Below are positions 17,522 to 26,384 of a stretch of 64,000 nucleotides of DNA, piece by piece; the first letter of the stretch is position 1, and every line of letters starts with the position of its first letter. The notes under the pieces are model-generated. The model ran no database searches. It saw only the letters and a program-made list of their open reading frames with translations, and was not told where the DNA came from. Source of the DNA: an uncultured Clostridia bacterium (GTDB taxonomy: Bacteria; Bacillota; Clostridia; Christensenellales; Borkfalkiaceae); NCBI GenBank assembly GCA_947629095.1, contig CANRCK010000002.1:1-64000 (forward strand). The letters run 5' to 3'. A program made the position numbers and the translations under genes.

Positions 17522-18711
17522 TTTATAATCTCCGAATAATTTTCGATGACGTACTCCACCTCTTCGTCCGTAAGACAGGTATGGAGGGGGAGCGTTATTT
17601 CGTTTTTATAAAAATCAAAGGCGTTGGGGAAATCCTTAATATCGAACCCCAGGTTTTTATAAGCCGTGTGCATGGGCAGGGGCTTGTAGTGCACGTTGCA
17701 AGCAATGCCGCGCTCTGCCATCTTTGTTATTACGGCGTTTCTCTCCTCTTCGGAAATGCCGGGTATGCGGGTGATATACAGGTGCCCCGAGGAGCTGTAC
17801 TCTTTTGAATAGTGGTTAAGGGTCTGCACGCCGAGGGGACGGAAAGCGGCGTCATACCGCCCTGCTATCTCGCGGCGCCTTTTGAGCATTTGGGGATATC
17901 TCTTCATCTGCGCCAGCCCCATGGCAGCGGCTATATCGGTCATATTGCACTTGTACCACGTGCCGACTATGTCGTACTCCCATGCGCCGAGGCGGGTCTT
18001 TGCAAGGGCGTCCTTCGACTGCCCGTGCAGCGACAGAAGCTGCGCCGTGTGATAAATTTCGGCGTTGTCAACGCCTTCGATATTCCGCCAGGTGAGGGCG
18101 CCGCCCTCAGCGGTGGTCAAATTTTTTACCGCGTGGAAGGAAAAGGAAGAAAAGTCGGCGATATTGCCCGCCTTTATGCCTCCCCTCTCCGCCCCGAAGG
18201 AATGGGCTGTGTCGGCAAGCACGGCTATCCTGCCTATTTTTTTATGCACGGGGTTTTCGGTGCGGAAGTTTTTGCCGCACCTCGTTACTATATCGAACAG
18301 GGCGTCATAGTTGCAGGGAATGCCCGCAAGGTCCACGGGGATAATTGCCTTTGTATGCGGAGTTATTGCCCTTTCAACGGCGTTATAATCCATTTCAAGA
18401 CCGTCTTTGACGGTGTCTATAAGCACGGGCTTTGCGCCCACGTGGCAGATGACGGAAGCCGTTGCCGTGTAGGTGTATGCCGAGGTGATGACCTCGTCGC
18501 CCGCCCCTATGCCCAGAATCCTGAGCGCGGTTTCGGCGCAAGCAGTTTGAGAGTTGAGGCACACCGCCCTTTCCGTTCCGCAATATGCGGCAACCTCTTC
18601 CTCCAGCTTTTTGGTGCGGGGTCCCGTGGTTATCCACCCCGATTTGAGAGCCGCGCACACTTCCTCTATTTCTTCACTGCTTATGTCCGGCGGTGAAAAC
18701 GATATTTTCAT
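17512..18711 (-). CDS. DegT/DnrJ/EryC1/StrS aminotransferase (PglE-like)
   Basis: A 399-residue PLP enzyme that would aminate the 4-keto sugar made by the dehydratase encoded just upstream. Motifs include GWITTGPRTKKLEEEVAAYC, the AYTYTATASV cofactor loop, DTAHSFGAE and the PLP lysine in SFSFHAVKNLTTAEGG. The C-terminal region (HLYITRIP, ACNVHYKPLPMH) matches sugar aminotransferases of the PglE/WbpE/PseC group. Its start overlaps the dehydratase gene by four bases. The product would be a UDP-4-amino-4,6-dideoxy sugar; stereochemistry is not predictable. Confidence 0.9.
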   Translation of the reverse strand: MKISFSPPDISSEEIEEVCAALKSGWITTGPRTKKLEEEVAAYCGTERAVCLNSQTACAETALRILGIGAGDEVITSAYTYTATASVICHVGAKPVLIDTVKDGLEMDYNAVERAITPHTKAIIPVDLAGIPCNYDALFDIVTRCGKNFRTENPVHKKIGRIAVLADTAHSFGAERGGIKAGNIADFSSFSFHAVKNLTTAEGGALTWRNIEGVDNAEIYHTAQLLSLHGQSKDALAKTRLGAWEYDIVGTWYKCNMTDIAAAMGLAQMKRYPQMLKRRREIAGRYDAAFRPLGVQTLNHYSKEYSSSGHLYITRIPGISEEERNAVITKMAERGIACNVHYKPLPMHTAYKNLGFDIKDFPNAFDFYKNEITLPLHTCLTDEEVEYVIENYSEIIKCL

Positions 18712-20555
18712 ATACTCTCCTTATTTTCGGTGATCGTGTAGGTGGGAACGAGCTTGCATATAAGCTCCTTCATACGGTCCGTTTCGCCGTAGGCGGCTTT
18801 GTACAGCTCGTCCAGATAGCTCCACAGGTTTTCCTCGTCCAGCTGAATGGGGTTGGCTATGTTTATAAGCCCGTTTGGCGTTTTTTGCATGCCCTCCTCG
18901 TCCATCAGCCTCTCCTCGAAGAGCTTTTCGCCCGGACGAAGCCCGGTACACTTTATCTCTATATCCTCGCCCGGACGAAGCCCCGAAAGCTTTATCAGGT
19001 TGACGGCAAGGTCGTAAATTCTTACAGGTTCGCCCATATCGAGGACGAATATCTGACCGCCCTTTGCGTAGGCGCCCGCCTGCAATACGAGCGCAACCGC
19101 CTCGGGAATGGTCATAAAGTAGCGGATTATATCCTTGTGCGTTACGGTTACGGGACCGCCTTCGGCTATCTGTTTTTCAAACAGGGGGATAACCGAGCCG
19201 TTGGAGCCGAGCACGTTGCCGAAGCGTACCGCAACGAAATTGGTGCTTTGGCTGTGCCGACCTATGGTCTGTATTATCATTTCGCATATGCGCTTGGTTG
19301 CGCCCATAACATTGGTGGGGTTGACCGCCTTATCCGTGGAAATCTGAACAAAGGTCTTTGCCTTGTATTTATCGGCGCAGCGCGCCACGTTCAGAGTGCC
19401 GAAAACGTTGTTTTTGACAGCCTCGTTGGGGCTGGTTTCCATAAGGGGCACGTGCTTGTGGGCTGCGGCGTTGAAAACTATGTCCGGCTTATATTTTTTG
19501 AACACGTCCTCCATCTTGCCCGCGTCCCGCACGCTGGCTATAAGGGCAATCATATTCAGTCCTGGGCACTTGCGCTTCAACTCCTGCTCTATGTCGTAGG
19601 CGTTGTTTTCGTAGATATCCAAAATTATCAGAAGCCCGGGGTGGTGCGTTGCAATCTGGCGGCAAAGCTCGCTGCCTATGGAGCCGCCCCCGCCCGTAAC
19701 GAGCACGGTCTGACCCTCGATATAGCCCATTATTTCGTCGAGATTTACCTTTACCTGGTCGCGCCCCAAAAGGTCGGAGATGCGGACCTCGCGCAGCGCC
19801 GAAACGCTGGCGTCGCCCGAAACAATCTGGTAGATTCCCGGCAGGGTTTTAACCTTGCAGCTCGTCTGTTTGCAGATTCCGTAAATCCTCTTTAAATCGG
19901 CTTTGGAAGCCGAAGGTATTGCAATTAAAATTTCGTCTATAACGTACTTTTGGGCGTATTTGGGGATATCGGCGGTGCCGCCGACTATTTTTACGTTGTT
20001 AATGTCCAGCCCTATCTTTTCGGGGTCGTCGTCAATTACGCAAATTGGCAGATAATCTATCTTGTCGGTGGTTTTTATTTCGCGTATGAGCATAGTGCCC
20101 GCGCTGCCGCCGCCCACTATCATTGCGCGAACGCCCTTGTTGCGGCTTCTCCTCAAAGAGTATCTTATGCTTACGAAAAACCGCTTTGAAAAACGGGATA
20201 TCAAAGTGAGAATGGCAAGGAGCAGAATGAAAGTGAACATCACCTGCAAATTGACGACCGCTTTGAAAACAAAGAGATATATTACGGTTACGCCGAGAAC
20301 GCACAAGTCTGCGCCGAGGACCTTTAACGTGTCCACTATTCCCGCCGAGCCGAAAACTATCAGGTACAGTCTGAACAGCGCATAAAGAACAAACGTAGTG
20401 CCGAGTTCGGCAAGATACCACCACAAAAGATCCCGGCTTAAGTATATTCTGCCGTATACTATAAGCAGGGAAAGCGCCACAGCCAGCGTCACCGCGACAA
20501 AGTCGCACAGAAGCAGGAAAGCTATATTTTTTACTTTAGTGTATTGTTTAGCCAT
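18708..20555 (-). CDS. Membrane UDP-sugar 4,6-dehydratase (PglF/WbpM/CapD family)
   Basis: A 615-residue protein with about four N-terminal membrane segments (to about residue 110), a Rossmann-like regulatory domain (IVGGGSAGTMLI, near 135-150) and a catalytic SDR domain (VLVTGGGGSIGSEL, near 285). The active site reads STDKAVNPTNVMGATKR: Met replaces the usual Tyr before x3-Lys, as in PglF and WbpM. Such enzymes make UDP-4-keto-6-deoxy-GlcNAc from UDP-GlcNAc. Its position just after the GlmU-like/glmM/glmS genes means substrate supply and use are co-transcribed. Confidence 0.93.
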   Translation of the reverse strand: MAKQYTKVKNIAFLLLCDFVAVTLAVALSLLIVYGRIYLSRDLLWWYLAELGTTFVLYALFRLYLIVFGSAGIVDTLKVLGADLCVLGVTVIYLFVFKAVVNLQVMFTFILLLAILTLISRFSKRFFVSIRYSLRRSRNKGVRAMIVGGGSAGTMLIREIKTTDKIDYLPICVIDDDPEKIGLDINNVKIVGGTADIPKYAQKYVIDEILIAIPSASKADLKRIYGICKQTSCKVKTLPGIYQIVSGDASVSALREVRISDLLGRDQVKVNLDEIMGYIEGQTVLVTGGGGSIGSELCRQIATHHPGLLIILDIYENNAYDIEQELKRKCPGLNMIALIASVRDAGKMEDVFKKYKPDIVFNAAAHKHVPLMETSPNEAVKNNVFGTLNVARCADKYKAKTFVQISTDKAVNPTNVMGATKRICEMIIQTIGRHSQSTNFVAVRFGNVLGSNGSVIPLFEKQIAEGGPVTVTHKDIIRYFMTIPEAVALVLQAGAYAKGGQIFVLDMGEPVRIYDLAVNLIKLSGLRPGEDIEIKCTGLRPGEKLFEERLMDEEGMQKTPNGLINIANPIQLDEENLWSYLDELYKAAYGETDRMKELICKLVPTYTITENKESI

Positions 20556-20576
20556 ATTTCAACAGTCCAAAATTTA

Positions 20577-22400
20577 TTATTCTACGGTCACGCTCTTTGC
20601 AAGATTCCTCGGCTTGTCCACGTCGTTGCCGCGCAAAACGCTCATGTAGTAAGCAAACAGTTGCAGCGGCACCACGGCAAGGCTTGCGGCAAAATAAGGG
20701 TCGGTTTTGGGAAAGCCGAACCGAAGCCCCTCCCCGCAGCACACGCCTTCGGCGGCGAACGTTGCGGTGAACGCCCCGCGCGAACGCGTCTCCTCGAGGT
20801 TGCCGAACGTCTTTTCGCTGACCTGCGGCTGCGTGACCACCGCAATTACGGGCGTTCCCTTTTCCACGAGGCTTATTGTGCCGTGTTTAAGCTCGCCCGC
20901 GGCGTACGCCTCCGAGTGCATATAGCTTATTTCCTTCAATTTGAGGCTGCCCTCGAGGCAGACGGCGTAGTCTATCCCCCTGCCTATAAAGAACACGTCC
21001 TTTTTGTTGGAGACCGAAGCCGCAAAGCGCTGCACGCTCTCCTTTTGGGAAAGTATGCTCTGAACCTTTGAGGGCAGGGTGAGAAGTTCCTTTACGGATT
21101 CCGCGTATTTTTCCGCGGAGATAGTATTTTTTACGGCTGCAAGCTGCAACGCGATAAGATAGCAGGCAACAAGCTGCGCCGAGTATGCCTTTGTGGTGGC
21201 AACGGAAATTTCCGGTCCCGCCTTGGTGTAGAGCACCTTGTCCGCCTCGCGGGCGATGGTGGAACCTACCACGTTGACCACGGCAAGGGTGGAGAGCTTC
21301 CGCTCCTTTGCAAGCCGAAGCGCGGCAAGGCTGTCCGCAGTCTCCCCCGACTGGCTTATTACCATAAACAGCGCGGATTTATCCAGAACGGGGTTGCGGT
21401 AGCGGAATTCCGAAGCAAGTTCCACCCTGACGGGAATTCGGACCATACTTTCGACTATGTACTGCATAACCACGGCAACGTGGTACGCCGAGCCGCAGGC
21501 GGCGATTACAAGCCCCGAAAAGCTTTTAAGCTCCCCGTCCGTAAGCCCCGCCTCCGAGAGGTCTATTTTTCCGTCTCTTAAAAAGCAGTTGAGCGTGTCG
21601 CTTATTACCTTGGGCTGCTCGTGTATTTCTTTCAGCATAAAGTGGGGGTAGCCGCCCTTTTCGGCAGTCTCCGCGTCCCACGTTATTTTTGTTATTTCCT
21701 TTTTTGTTTCCTCGCCTTCGGGATTGTAAAACTTTACTTCCCCGCGTCTGAGGCAGGCGATTTCGCCGTTATCGATATAGTAGACGCTGCGGGTATATTT
21801 GAGTATAGCCGGAACGTCGGACGCCAAAAAGCTCTCCCCCCCGGCAACGCCCAAAATCATGGGGCTGTCCTTTCTCACGGCGTAAATCTCCCCCGGGCGG
21901 TCGGCAAAAATTACGGCAAGCGCATAGGAGCCCCTGACCTTTAAGGCAAAGCCCGCAAGCGCTTTTACGGGGTCGTTGAATTTTTTATAAAAATAATCCA
22001 CGAGCTTGGTGGCAACCTCGGTATCCGTTTCGGAGTAGAAAGTATAGCCGCGCTTTACAAGCTTTTCCTTTTGTTCGAGATAGTTTTCTATTATTCCGTT
22101 GTGCACGGCAACTATGGTTCTGTCGTCGTTGCAGTGGGGATGGGCGTTGTTTTCCGAAGGTTCCCCGTGAGTTGCCCAGCGGGTGTGACCTATGCCGCAG
22201 GCGCCTTTAAGCGCTCTGCCGCCCTCCGTTTTTTCAATCAGACGGTCAAGTTTGCCCGCCGATTTGACTAAGTTTATGTTAACCCCGTCGGACACGGCTA
22301 CGCCGGCGGAGTCATAACCCCTGTATTCAAGTTTTTTGAGGCTGTCCAAAATTATCGGCGCAGCCTCCCTGTTTCCTACGTAACCTACGATTCCGCACAT
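20577..22400 (-). CDS. glmS: Glucosamine-6-phosphate synthase (isomerizing)
   Basis: GlmS makes glucosamine-6-phosphate from fructose-6-phosphate and glutamine. The 607-residue protein has the N-terminal glutaminase with Cys2 as nucleophile (MCGIVGYVGNREAAP), RGYDSAG and HTRWATHGEPS, then two SIS domains (ACGSAYHVAVV, SQSGETADSL, STTKAYS as VATTKAYS) and the closing DKPRNLAKSVTVE. In many Firmicutes glmS is preceded by a self-cleaving ribozyme. Here only 23 bases separate it from glmM, leaving no room for one, so control must act elsewhere, perhaps at the operator of the operon promoter. Confidence 0.97.
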   Translation of the reverse strand: MCGIVGYVGNREAAPIILDSLKKLEYRGYDSAGVAVSDGVNINLVKSAGKLDRLIEKTEGGRALKGACGIGHTRWATHGEPSENNAHPHCNDDRTIVAVHNGIIENYLEQKEKLVKRGYTFYSETDTEVATKLVDYFYKKFNDPVKALAGFALKVRGSYALAVIFADRPGEIYAVRKDSPMILGVAGGESFLASDVPAILKYTRSVYYIDNGEIACLRRGEVKFYNPEGEETKKEITKITWDAETAEKGGYPHFMLKEIHEQPKVISDTLNCFLRDGKIDLSEAGLTDGELKSFSGLVIAACGSAYHVAVVMQYIVESMVRIPVRVELASEFRYRNPVLDKSALFMVISQSGETADSLAALRLAKERKLSTLAVVNVVGSTIAREADKVLYTKAGPEISVATTKAYSAQLVACYLIALQLAAVKNTISAEKYAESVKELLTLPSKVQSILSQKESVQRFAASVSNKKDVFFIGRGIDYAVCLEGSLKLKEISYMHSEAYAAGELKHGTISLVEKGTPVIAVVTQPQVSEKTFGNLEETRSRGAFTATFAAEGVCCGEGLRFGFPKTDPYFAASLAVVPLQLFAYYMSVLRGNDVDKPRNLAKSVTVE

Positions 22401-22423
22401 TTTTATGCCTCTTTAAAAAGCCG

Positions 22424-23812
22424 TTATTCCAACGCGTATCCCTTGGCTTTTATAGCACCCGTAACTTCATTTACGCATTCCGCGCATATTTCGCCGTTTT
22501 CCGCCTCCGCCATAATCCGCACGAGGGGTTCGGTGCCCGACCCGCGCACGAGTATCCTGCCCGAGTCGCCCAACTTTTCCTCCACCCTGCGCACGGCCGC
22601 CAGCACGTCTGCGTCGCTGAGCGCCGCCGCCTTGTCGGCAACCTTTACGTTTTTAAGAAGCTGGGGATAAATTGTTACGGGTTTGCACAGCTCGGAGAGC
22701 TTTTGCTTTTTTGCAAGCATAACTTCCATTATTTTCAGGCTTGTGAGCACGCCGTCGCCCGTGCAGGCGTATTTTGAAAAGATTATGTGCCCCGATTGCT
22801 CACCGCCGAGGCGGCAGCCTTTTGCGGACATGTATTCATAGACGTATCTGTCGCCAACGGCTGTTTTTACGTAACCTATGCCGAGCTTATCGAGCGCCTT
22901 ATAAAGCCCCAAATTGGACATAACCGTGGTGACGACGGTGTTGGTGAGAAGTTTGCCGCGCTCCTTCATATATCTTGCATAGAGATATAAAATCTTATCG
23001 CCGTCAACAACGTCACCGTTTTCGTCCACGGCAAGGCACCTGTCGGCGTCGCCGTCGTAGGCAAAGCCCACGTCCAGCTTTTTGGCTTTTACAAGCTCCC
23101 TAAGCCCCTCCATATGGGTGGAACCGCAGTTGAAATTTATGTTCTGACCGTCGGGGGAGGCGTTTATTACCGAAACTTTTGCGCCCAGCGCCTCAAACAC
23201 GTTTTTTGCTATTCTCCAAGAGCCGCCGTTGGCGCAGTCCAGCCCCACGCGCATTCCGCGGAAGGAATATACGCCCAACGAGATGAGATATCCCATATAT
23301 CTGTTGCGCCCCGCCTCGTAGTCAACGGTTTTGCCTATCTTTTCACGCGTGGCATAGGGCACCTCGGCGTAATGCCTGCCGAAAACTTCCACGCCGCCGT
23401 CTATATAATCCTCTATGAGCGAGAGCGTGCTATCGTCCATTTTTTCGCCCTGTCCGTTCAAAAGCTTTATGCCGTTGTCGTAGTAGGGGTTGTGGCTTGC
23501 CGAAATCATTATGCCGCAGTCGAAGTCGTCCACCCGCGCTATATACGACACGGATGGCGTGGTGGTAACGTGCAGCATATATGCGTCCGCGCCCGAAGCC
23601 GTAAGCCCCGCTATAAGGGAAAACTCGAACATATAGCCCGAGCGGCGCGTATCCTTGCCTATTACCACCTTGGGCTGCTCCTCTTCACCCCTGCGCCTTT
23701 TCAGTTCGCCGAGATACCAGCCCAAAAACCTGCCTACTTTAAACGCATGGTCTGCGGTTACGCCCACATTCGCCTCGCCGCGGAAACCGTCCGTTCCGAA
23801 ATATTTGCCCAT
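22424..23812 (-). CDS. glmM: Phosphoglucosamine mutase
   Basis: GlmM converts glucosamine-6-phosphate to glucosamine-1-phosphate. The 462-residue alpha-D-phosphohexomutase has the N-terminal FGTDGFRGEAN, the phosphoserine loop ISASHNPYYDNGIK (around residue 100), the metal-binding DGDADRC and the C-terminal phosphate-binding RGSGTEPLVR. It begins one base after the beta-helix gene stops and is followed by glmS, so three steps to UDP-GlcNAc precursors are grouped at the head of the polysaccharide operon. Confidence 0.96.
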   Translation of the reverse strand: MGKYFGTDGFRGEANVGVTADHAFKVGRFLGWYLGELKRRRGEEEQPKVVIGKDTRRSGYMFEFSLIAGLTASGADAYMLHVTTTPSVSYIARVDDFDCGIMISASHNPYYDNGIKLLNGQGEKMDDSTLSLIEDYIDGGVEVFGRHYAEVPYATREKIGKTVDYEAGRNRYMGYLISLGVYSFRGMRVGLDCANGGSWRIAKNVFEALGAKVSVINASPDGQNINFNCGSTHMEGLRELVKAKKLDVGFAYDGDADRCLAVDENGDVVDGDKILYLYARYMKERGKLLTNTVVTTVMSNLGLYKALDKLGIGYVKTAVGDRYVYEYMSAKGCRLGGEQSGHIIFSKYACTGDGVLTSLKIMEVMLAKKQKLSELCKPVTIYPQLLKNVKVADKAAALSDADVLAAVRRVEEKLGDSGRILVRGSGTEPLVRIMAEAENGEICAECVNEVTGAIKAKGYALE

Positions 23813-23813
23813 T

Positions 23814-24473
23814 TTATTTCCTTTTTACGATGTTGTCCGTACTCTTTATTATGCTGTCCGCGGGATAGACGCCCCTGAGCGATGTGAGAGGATAAGCCGA
23901 AGTGCGCCTGCCTATCACCGTGCCGGGGTTTAAAACGCAGTTGCAGCCTATTTCGGCGTAGTCGCCCACTATTGCACCCAGCTTTTTCAGCCCCGTTTCA
24001 AGCCTCTCTTCCCGCCCGACGGCTACGGGGGTTCTGTCCGACTTTACGTTGGAAGTTATTGCGCCCGCGCCGAGGTGGCTCCTGTATCCCAAAATGCTGT
24101 CGCCCACATAGTTGTAGTGCGGAACCTGTACCCCGTCGAACAGAACGGAGTTTTTTATTTCGGTGGAATTGCCCACCACGCAGCCTTCGCCGACGATTGC
24201 CGAGCCGCGGATAAACGCACAGTGCCTTATTTCCGCGCCGCGGCAGACGATTGCGGGCGCGCCGATGTATGCCGTGGGCGCAACGGTTGCCGTTCTGTGC
24301 ACCCAAACGCCCTCCTTTATCTCCGCATAGTCGGCGGGCAGGGTTTTGCCGAGCGCAAAAATATAGTCCTTCAACCCGTTGAGCGCACCGAATGGATAGT
24401 TAAAAGATTTTATGTATTCGCCCGCAACGGAGTGCGAATAGTCCAGAATACCTTGAAAAATTGTTGTGTCCAT
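23814..24473 (-). CDS. GlmU-like left-handed beta-helix protein, without uridylyltransferase domain
   Basis: This 219-residue protein is the first gene of the 18-gene unit. From about residue 50 it has hexapeptide repeats of a left-handed beta-helix (VHRTATVAPTAYIGAPAIV, HCAFIRGSAIVGEGCVVGNS, GAITSNVKSDRTPV), resembling the acetyltransferase half of GlmU. The pyrophosphorylase half is missing, and the first 50 residues are unrelated. It may acetylate glucosamine-1-phosphate or, like PglD, the 4-amino sugar made downstream; a binding or regulatory role is also possible. The ribosome-binding site is weak. Confidence 0.75.
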   Translation of the reverse strand: MDTTIFQGILDYSHSVAGEYIKSFNYPFGALNGLKDYIFALGKTLPADYAEIKEGVWVHRTATVAPTAYIGAPAIVCRGAEIRHCAFIRGSAIVGEGCVVGNSTEIKNSVLFDGVQVPHYNYVGDSILGYRSHLGAGAITSNVKSDRTPVAVGREERLETGLKKLGAIVGDYAEIGCNCVLNPGTVIGRRTSAYPLTSLRGVYPADSIIKSTDNIVKRK

Positions 24474-24514
24474 CGCCCAAAAGCACCGTAATTTTTTGAA
24501 AATTCAGCCAAAGC

Positions 24515-24535
24515 GTATAATATTCCATATTATAC
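24515..24535. promoter_or_regulatory. Perfect palindrome at +3 to +23 of the polysaccharide operon
   Basis: GTATAATAT, three bases, then ATATTATAC form a perfect 9-3-9 dyad directly downstream of the predicted start of transcription (about 24538). The position is ideal for a repressor. The regulator is unknown. Confidence 0.55.
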
Positions 24536-24544
24536 AGCATTGTA

Positions 24545-24573
24545 ATTTTAGCATATGCAAACCGCGTTGTCAA
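24545..24573 (-). promoter_or_regulatory. Strong promoter of the 18-gene polysaccharide operon
   Basis: On the minus strand a consensus TTGACA (24568-24573), a 17-base spacer and TAAAAT (24545-24550) preceded by TGC (extended -10). The leader to the first start codon is about 65 bases. No other promoter of this quality or gap larger than 23 bases is seen before the terminator at 5484. Confidence 0.88.
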
Positions 24574-24767
24574 ATTTTTATATTATAAATAATATAATCC
24601 CGCCGCGTGCAAGGTTTATTATTTTTTTGATTGAAATTAACCGTAAAACGCACCGTTTGCACCGTATTTTGCGATAAAAAGGATAAAAATTAAAATTTAG
24701 GGGGAAAATTGCCGAAAAAAGCGCATCTGCGGCATAGTTTTTTTGCGGAAAAACCGCAAAACGGCAA
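24574..24767. other. AT-rich intergenic stretch
   Basis: The gap between the transporter stop (24813) and the polysaccharide operon start (24473) is 339 bases. Apart from the transporter terminator, the operon promoter and the palindrome, 24574-24767 shows only AT-rich DNA with no convincing gene. Confidence 0.5.
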
Positions 24768-24792
24768 AAGCCCGCCCCGTGAAGGGGCGGGC
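24768..24792 (-). terminator. Intrinsic terminator after the NSS transporter
   Basis: On the minus strand GCCCGCCCC, a four-base loop and GGGGCGGGC are followed by TTTT and a further T-rich stretch, 21 bases past the transporter stop. Confidence 0.8.
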
Positions 24793-24812
24793 GAACACCT
24801 TAAGGGCGGTTA

Positions 24813-26285
24813 TTAAATTCTGCGGACGGGGCGGGGCTTTGCAGCAAAAGTGACAATGAACCCAGCCGAAAAGACGAGCGCGCTGCCCGCCCAGCCGAAT
24901 GCAAGCAAAGCCCACGGGGGATACGGAAGCCCGCAAAAGAGCTTTGTGAATTCCGGCGCAGCCAAAAGTATAAGCACCGCGGGGCAGAGAAATTTTACCG
25001 AAAACCCATAGAGCGCGTAAGGCAGCGTAAGCTTTTTTGAATACCTGTTTATTTCCGCAGGCAGACCTCTGCCCTCTTTTGACAGCCCGAGCGCAAGACA
25101 CTCGGCTATGCATAAAATTATCACGTTGTAAAAATTTATGAACCTGTCGGATATCTCCACAGCCGTCCGCGCAGCCGTGGTTGCAAAGACGAGGCAGCAT
25201 ACGCCCGCAAAGGCGCACAGAACGGGCGCGGCTTTGCGGCGGCGCAAGGTGAACTCTTCCAACACCGGGGATAGAGCCGCTTCAAGCATGGATACGCCCG
25301 ACTGAACTGCCATAAGGGTCATTGAAAAATAAAAAAGGACCCCGCATATGCCGCAAATAACGGGGTTTTTGAACAGTCCCAAAATAGCCGCGGGATACAC
25401 CGAAAAGGCGGTTATTATGCCCGAGGAAGAAACGCTGTTCTGCAATCCGCAGCCGTACACTGTGGTAAACAGCGCAACCGAAGCAAGCACCGAAACGGCG
25501 GCGTCGGCAAAGGCGATTATAAGAGAAGCCGAATATATATTGCATCTTTCGGGCAGATAGGCGCCGTAAGCGGGCATTATGCCCACGGCAAGCGACAGCG
25601 AAAAGAACACCTGCCCGAGCGCGTTTATCCAAAGCTCGGGGGAAGCAATGCGGGAAAAATCGGGCAGAAACAGCGCCGAAAGGGCTTGGGATGAGTTGGA
25701 ATACAAAAGTCCGCGCGCAGATATAAGCAAAAGCATTGCCACGGGCACGAAAACGGTGAATTTTGCGGACGCCGAAATGGCGTTTGCACCGCCGCGCAAG
25801 CACAGGCACATAAATATCCAAACGAGGGCTATTGCGGCGCATACGAGCGGGGATATGCCCGAAATAACGCCGTTTTGGCTTGCATGGAGAACGCTTTCGA
25901 AAAAGTAATTCTGCGGGTTTGCCTCCCGCGAAAGGCACAGCGGAACTATTTGTACAGCTTCCGAAAGCAGCCAGCCCGCAAGCCCCGCATAGATTATTGC
26001 AGTAAACAGGGAGTTTGCGCACTGCGCCCAGCCGAGGCGGCTGCCGCCCTTAAAAAGGGTTGCCATACAGCGGGGCGCGCCCGCGCGAACCTTTCTGCCG
26101 AGGGCGGCTTCGGCATTCAAAAGAGGTATGCCCAAAAACAAAAGGGCGCAGATATATATGAACAAAAAAGTCCCGCCGCCGTACTTTGCGCACAGCCCCG
26201 GGAACCTGAGAGCATTGCCCAGCCCCACCGCCGCGCCAACGCTTGCAAGAATAAACCCGCCCTTAGACTTAAACTTTTCCGCCAT
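24813..26285 (-). CDS. Sodium-dependent neurotransmitter-symporter family transporter
   Basis: A 490-residue NSS/SNF (LeuT-like) protein with about twelve membrane segments, expected to import an amino acid or similar compound with Na+. The N-terminal signature KSKGGFILASVGAAVGLGNALRFPG forms part of the Na+ and substrate sites, with the FPGLCAKYGGGTFLFIY extension typical of the family. The ATG at 26285 gives the normal family start, but it has no ribosome-binding site; a TATAAT directly precedes it. A longer frame from 26351 is possible but adds unrelated residues. It may be read from the RND operon, 99 bases upstream. Confidence 0.9.
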   Translation of the reverse strand: MAEKFKSKGGFILASVGAAVGLGNALRFPGLCAKYGGGTFLFIYICALLFLGIPLLNAEAALGRKVRAGAPRCMATLFKGGSRLGWAQCANSLFTAIIYAGLAGWLLSEAVQIVPLCLSREANPQNYFFESVLHASQNGVISGISPLVCAAIALVWIFMCLCLRGGANAISASAKFTVFVPVAMLLLISARGLLYSNSSQALSALFLPDFSRIASPELWINALGQVFFSLSLAVGIMPAYGAYLPERCNIYSASLIIAFADAAVSVLASVALFTTVYGCGLQNSVSSSGIITAFSVYPAAILGLFKNPVICGICGVLFYFSMTLMAVQSGVSMLEAALSPVLEEFTLRRRKAAPVLCAFAGVCCLVFATTAARTAVEISDRFINFYNVIILCIAECLALGLSKEGRGLPAEINRYSKKLTLPYALYGFSVKFLCPAVLILLAAPEFTKLFCGLPYPPWALLAFGWAGSALVFSAGFIVTFAAKPRPVRRI

Positions 26286-26384
26286 ATTATATGGGTATGC
26301 CCGATGGCGCAAAATTATTAATACAAGCGGGTTCATTCCTCCATACGGCAATAATCCGTACGGATTAAAATTGCAGATATATAT

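Noticed and set aside
18693-19895. 400-codon plus-strand frame
   Set aside because: It is antisense to the PglF-like gene, whose domains are certain, and has no family resemblance or ribosome-binding site. Similar antisense frames at 17812-18696, 23114-23878, 28986-29756 and 57193-58155 were rejected for the same reason; GC-biased codons open them by chance.
22401-22423. glmS ribozyme expected upstream of glmS
   Set aside because: Only 23 bases separate glmM and glmS, far too short for the ribozyme, and no matching core is seen before the operon.
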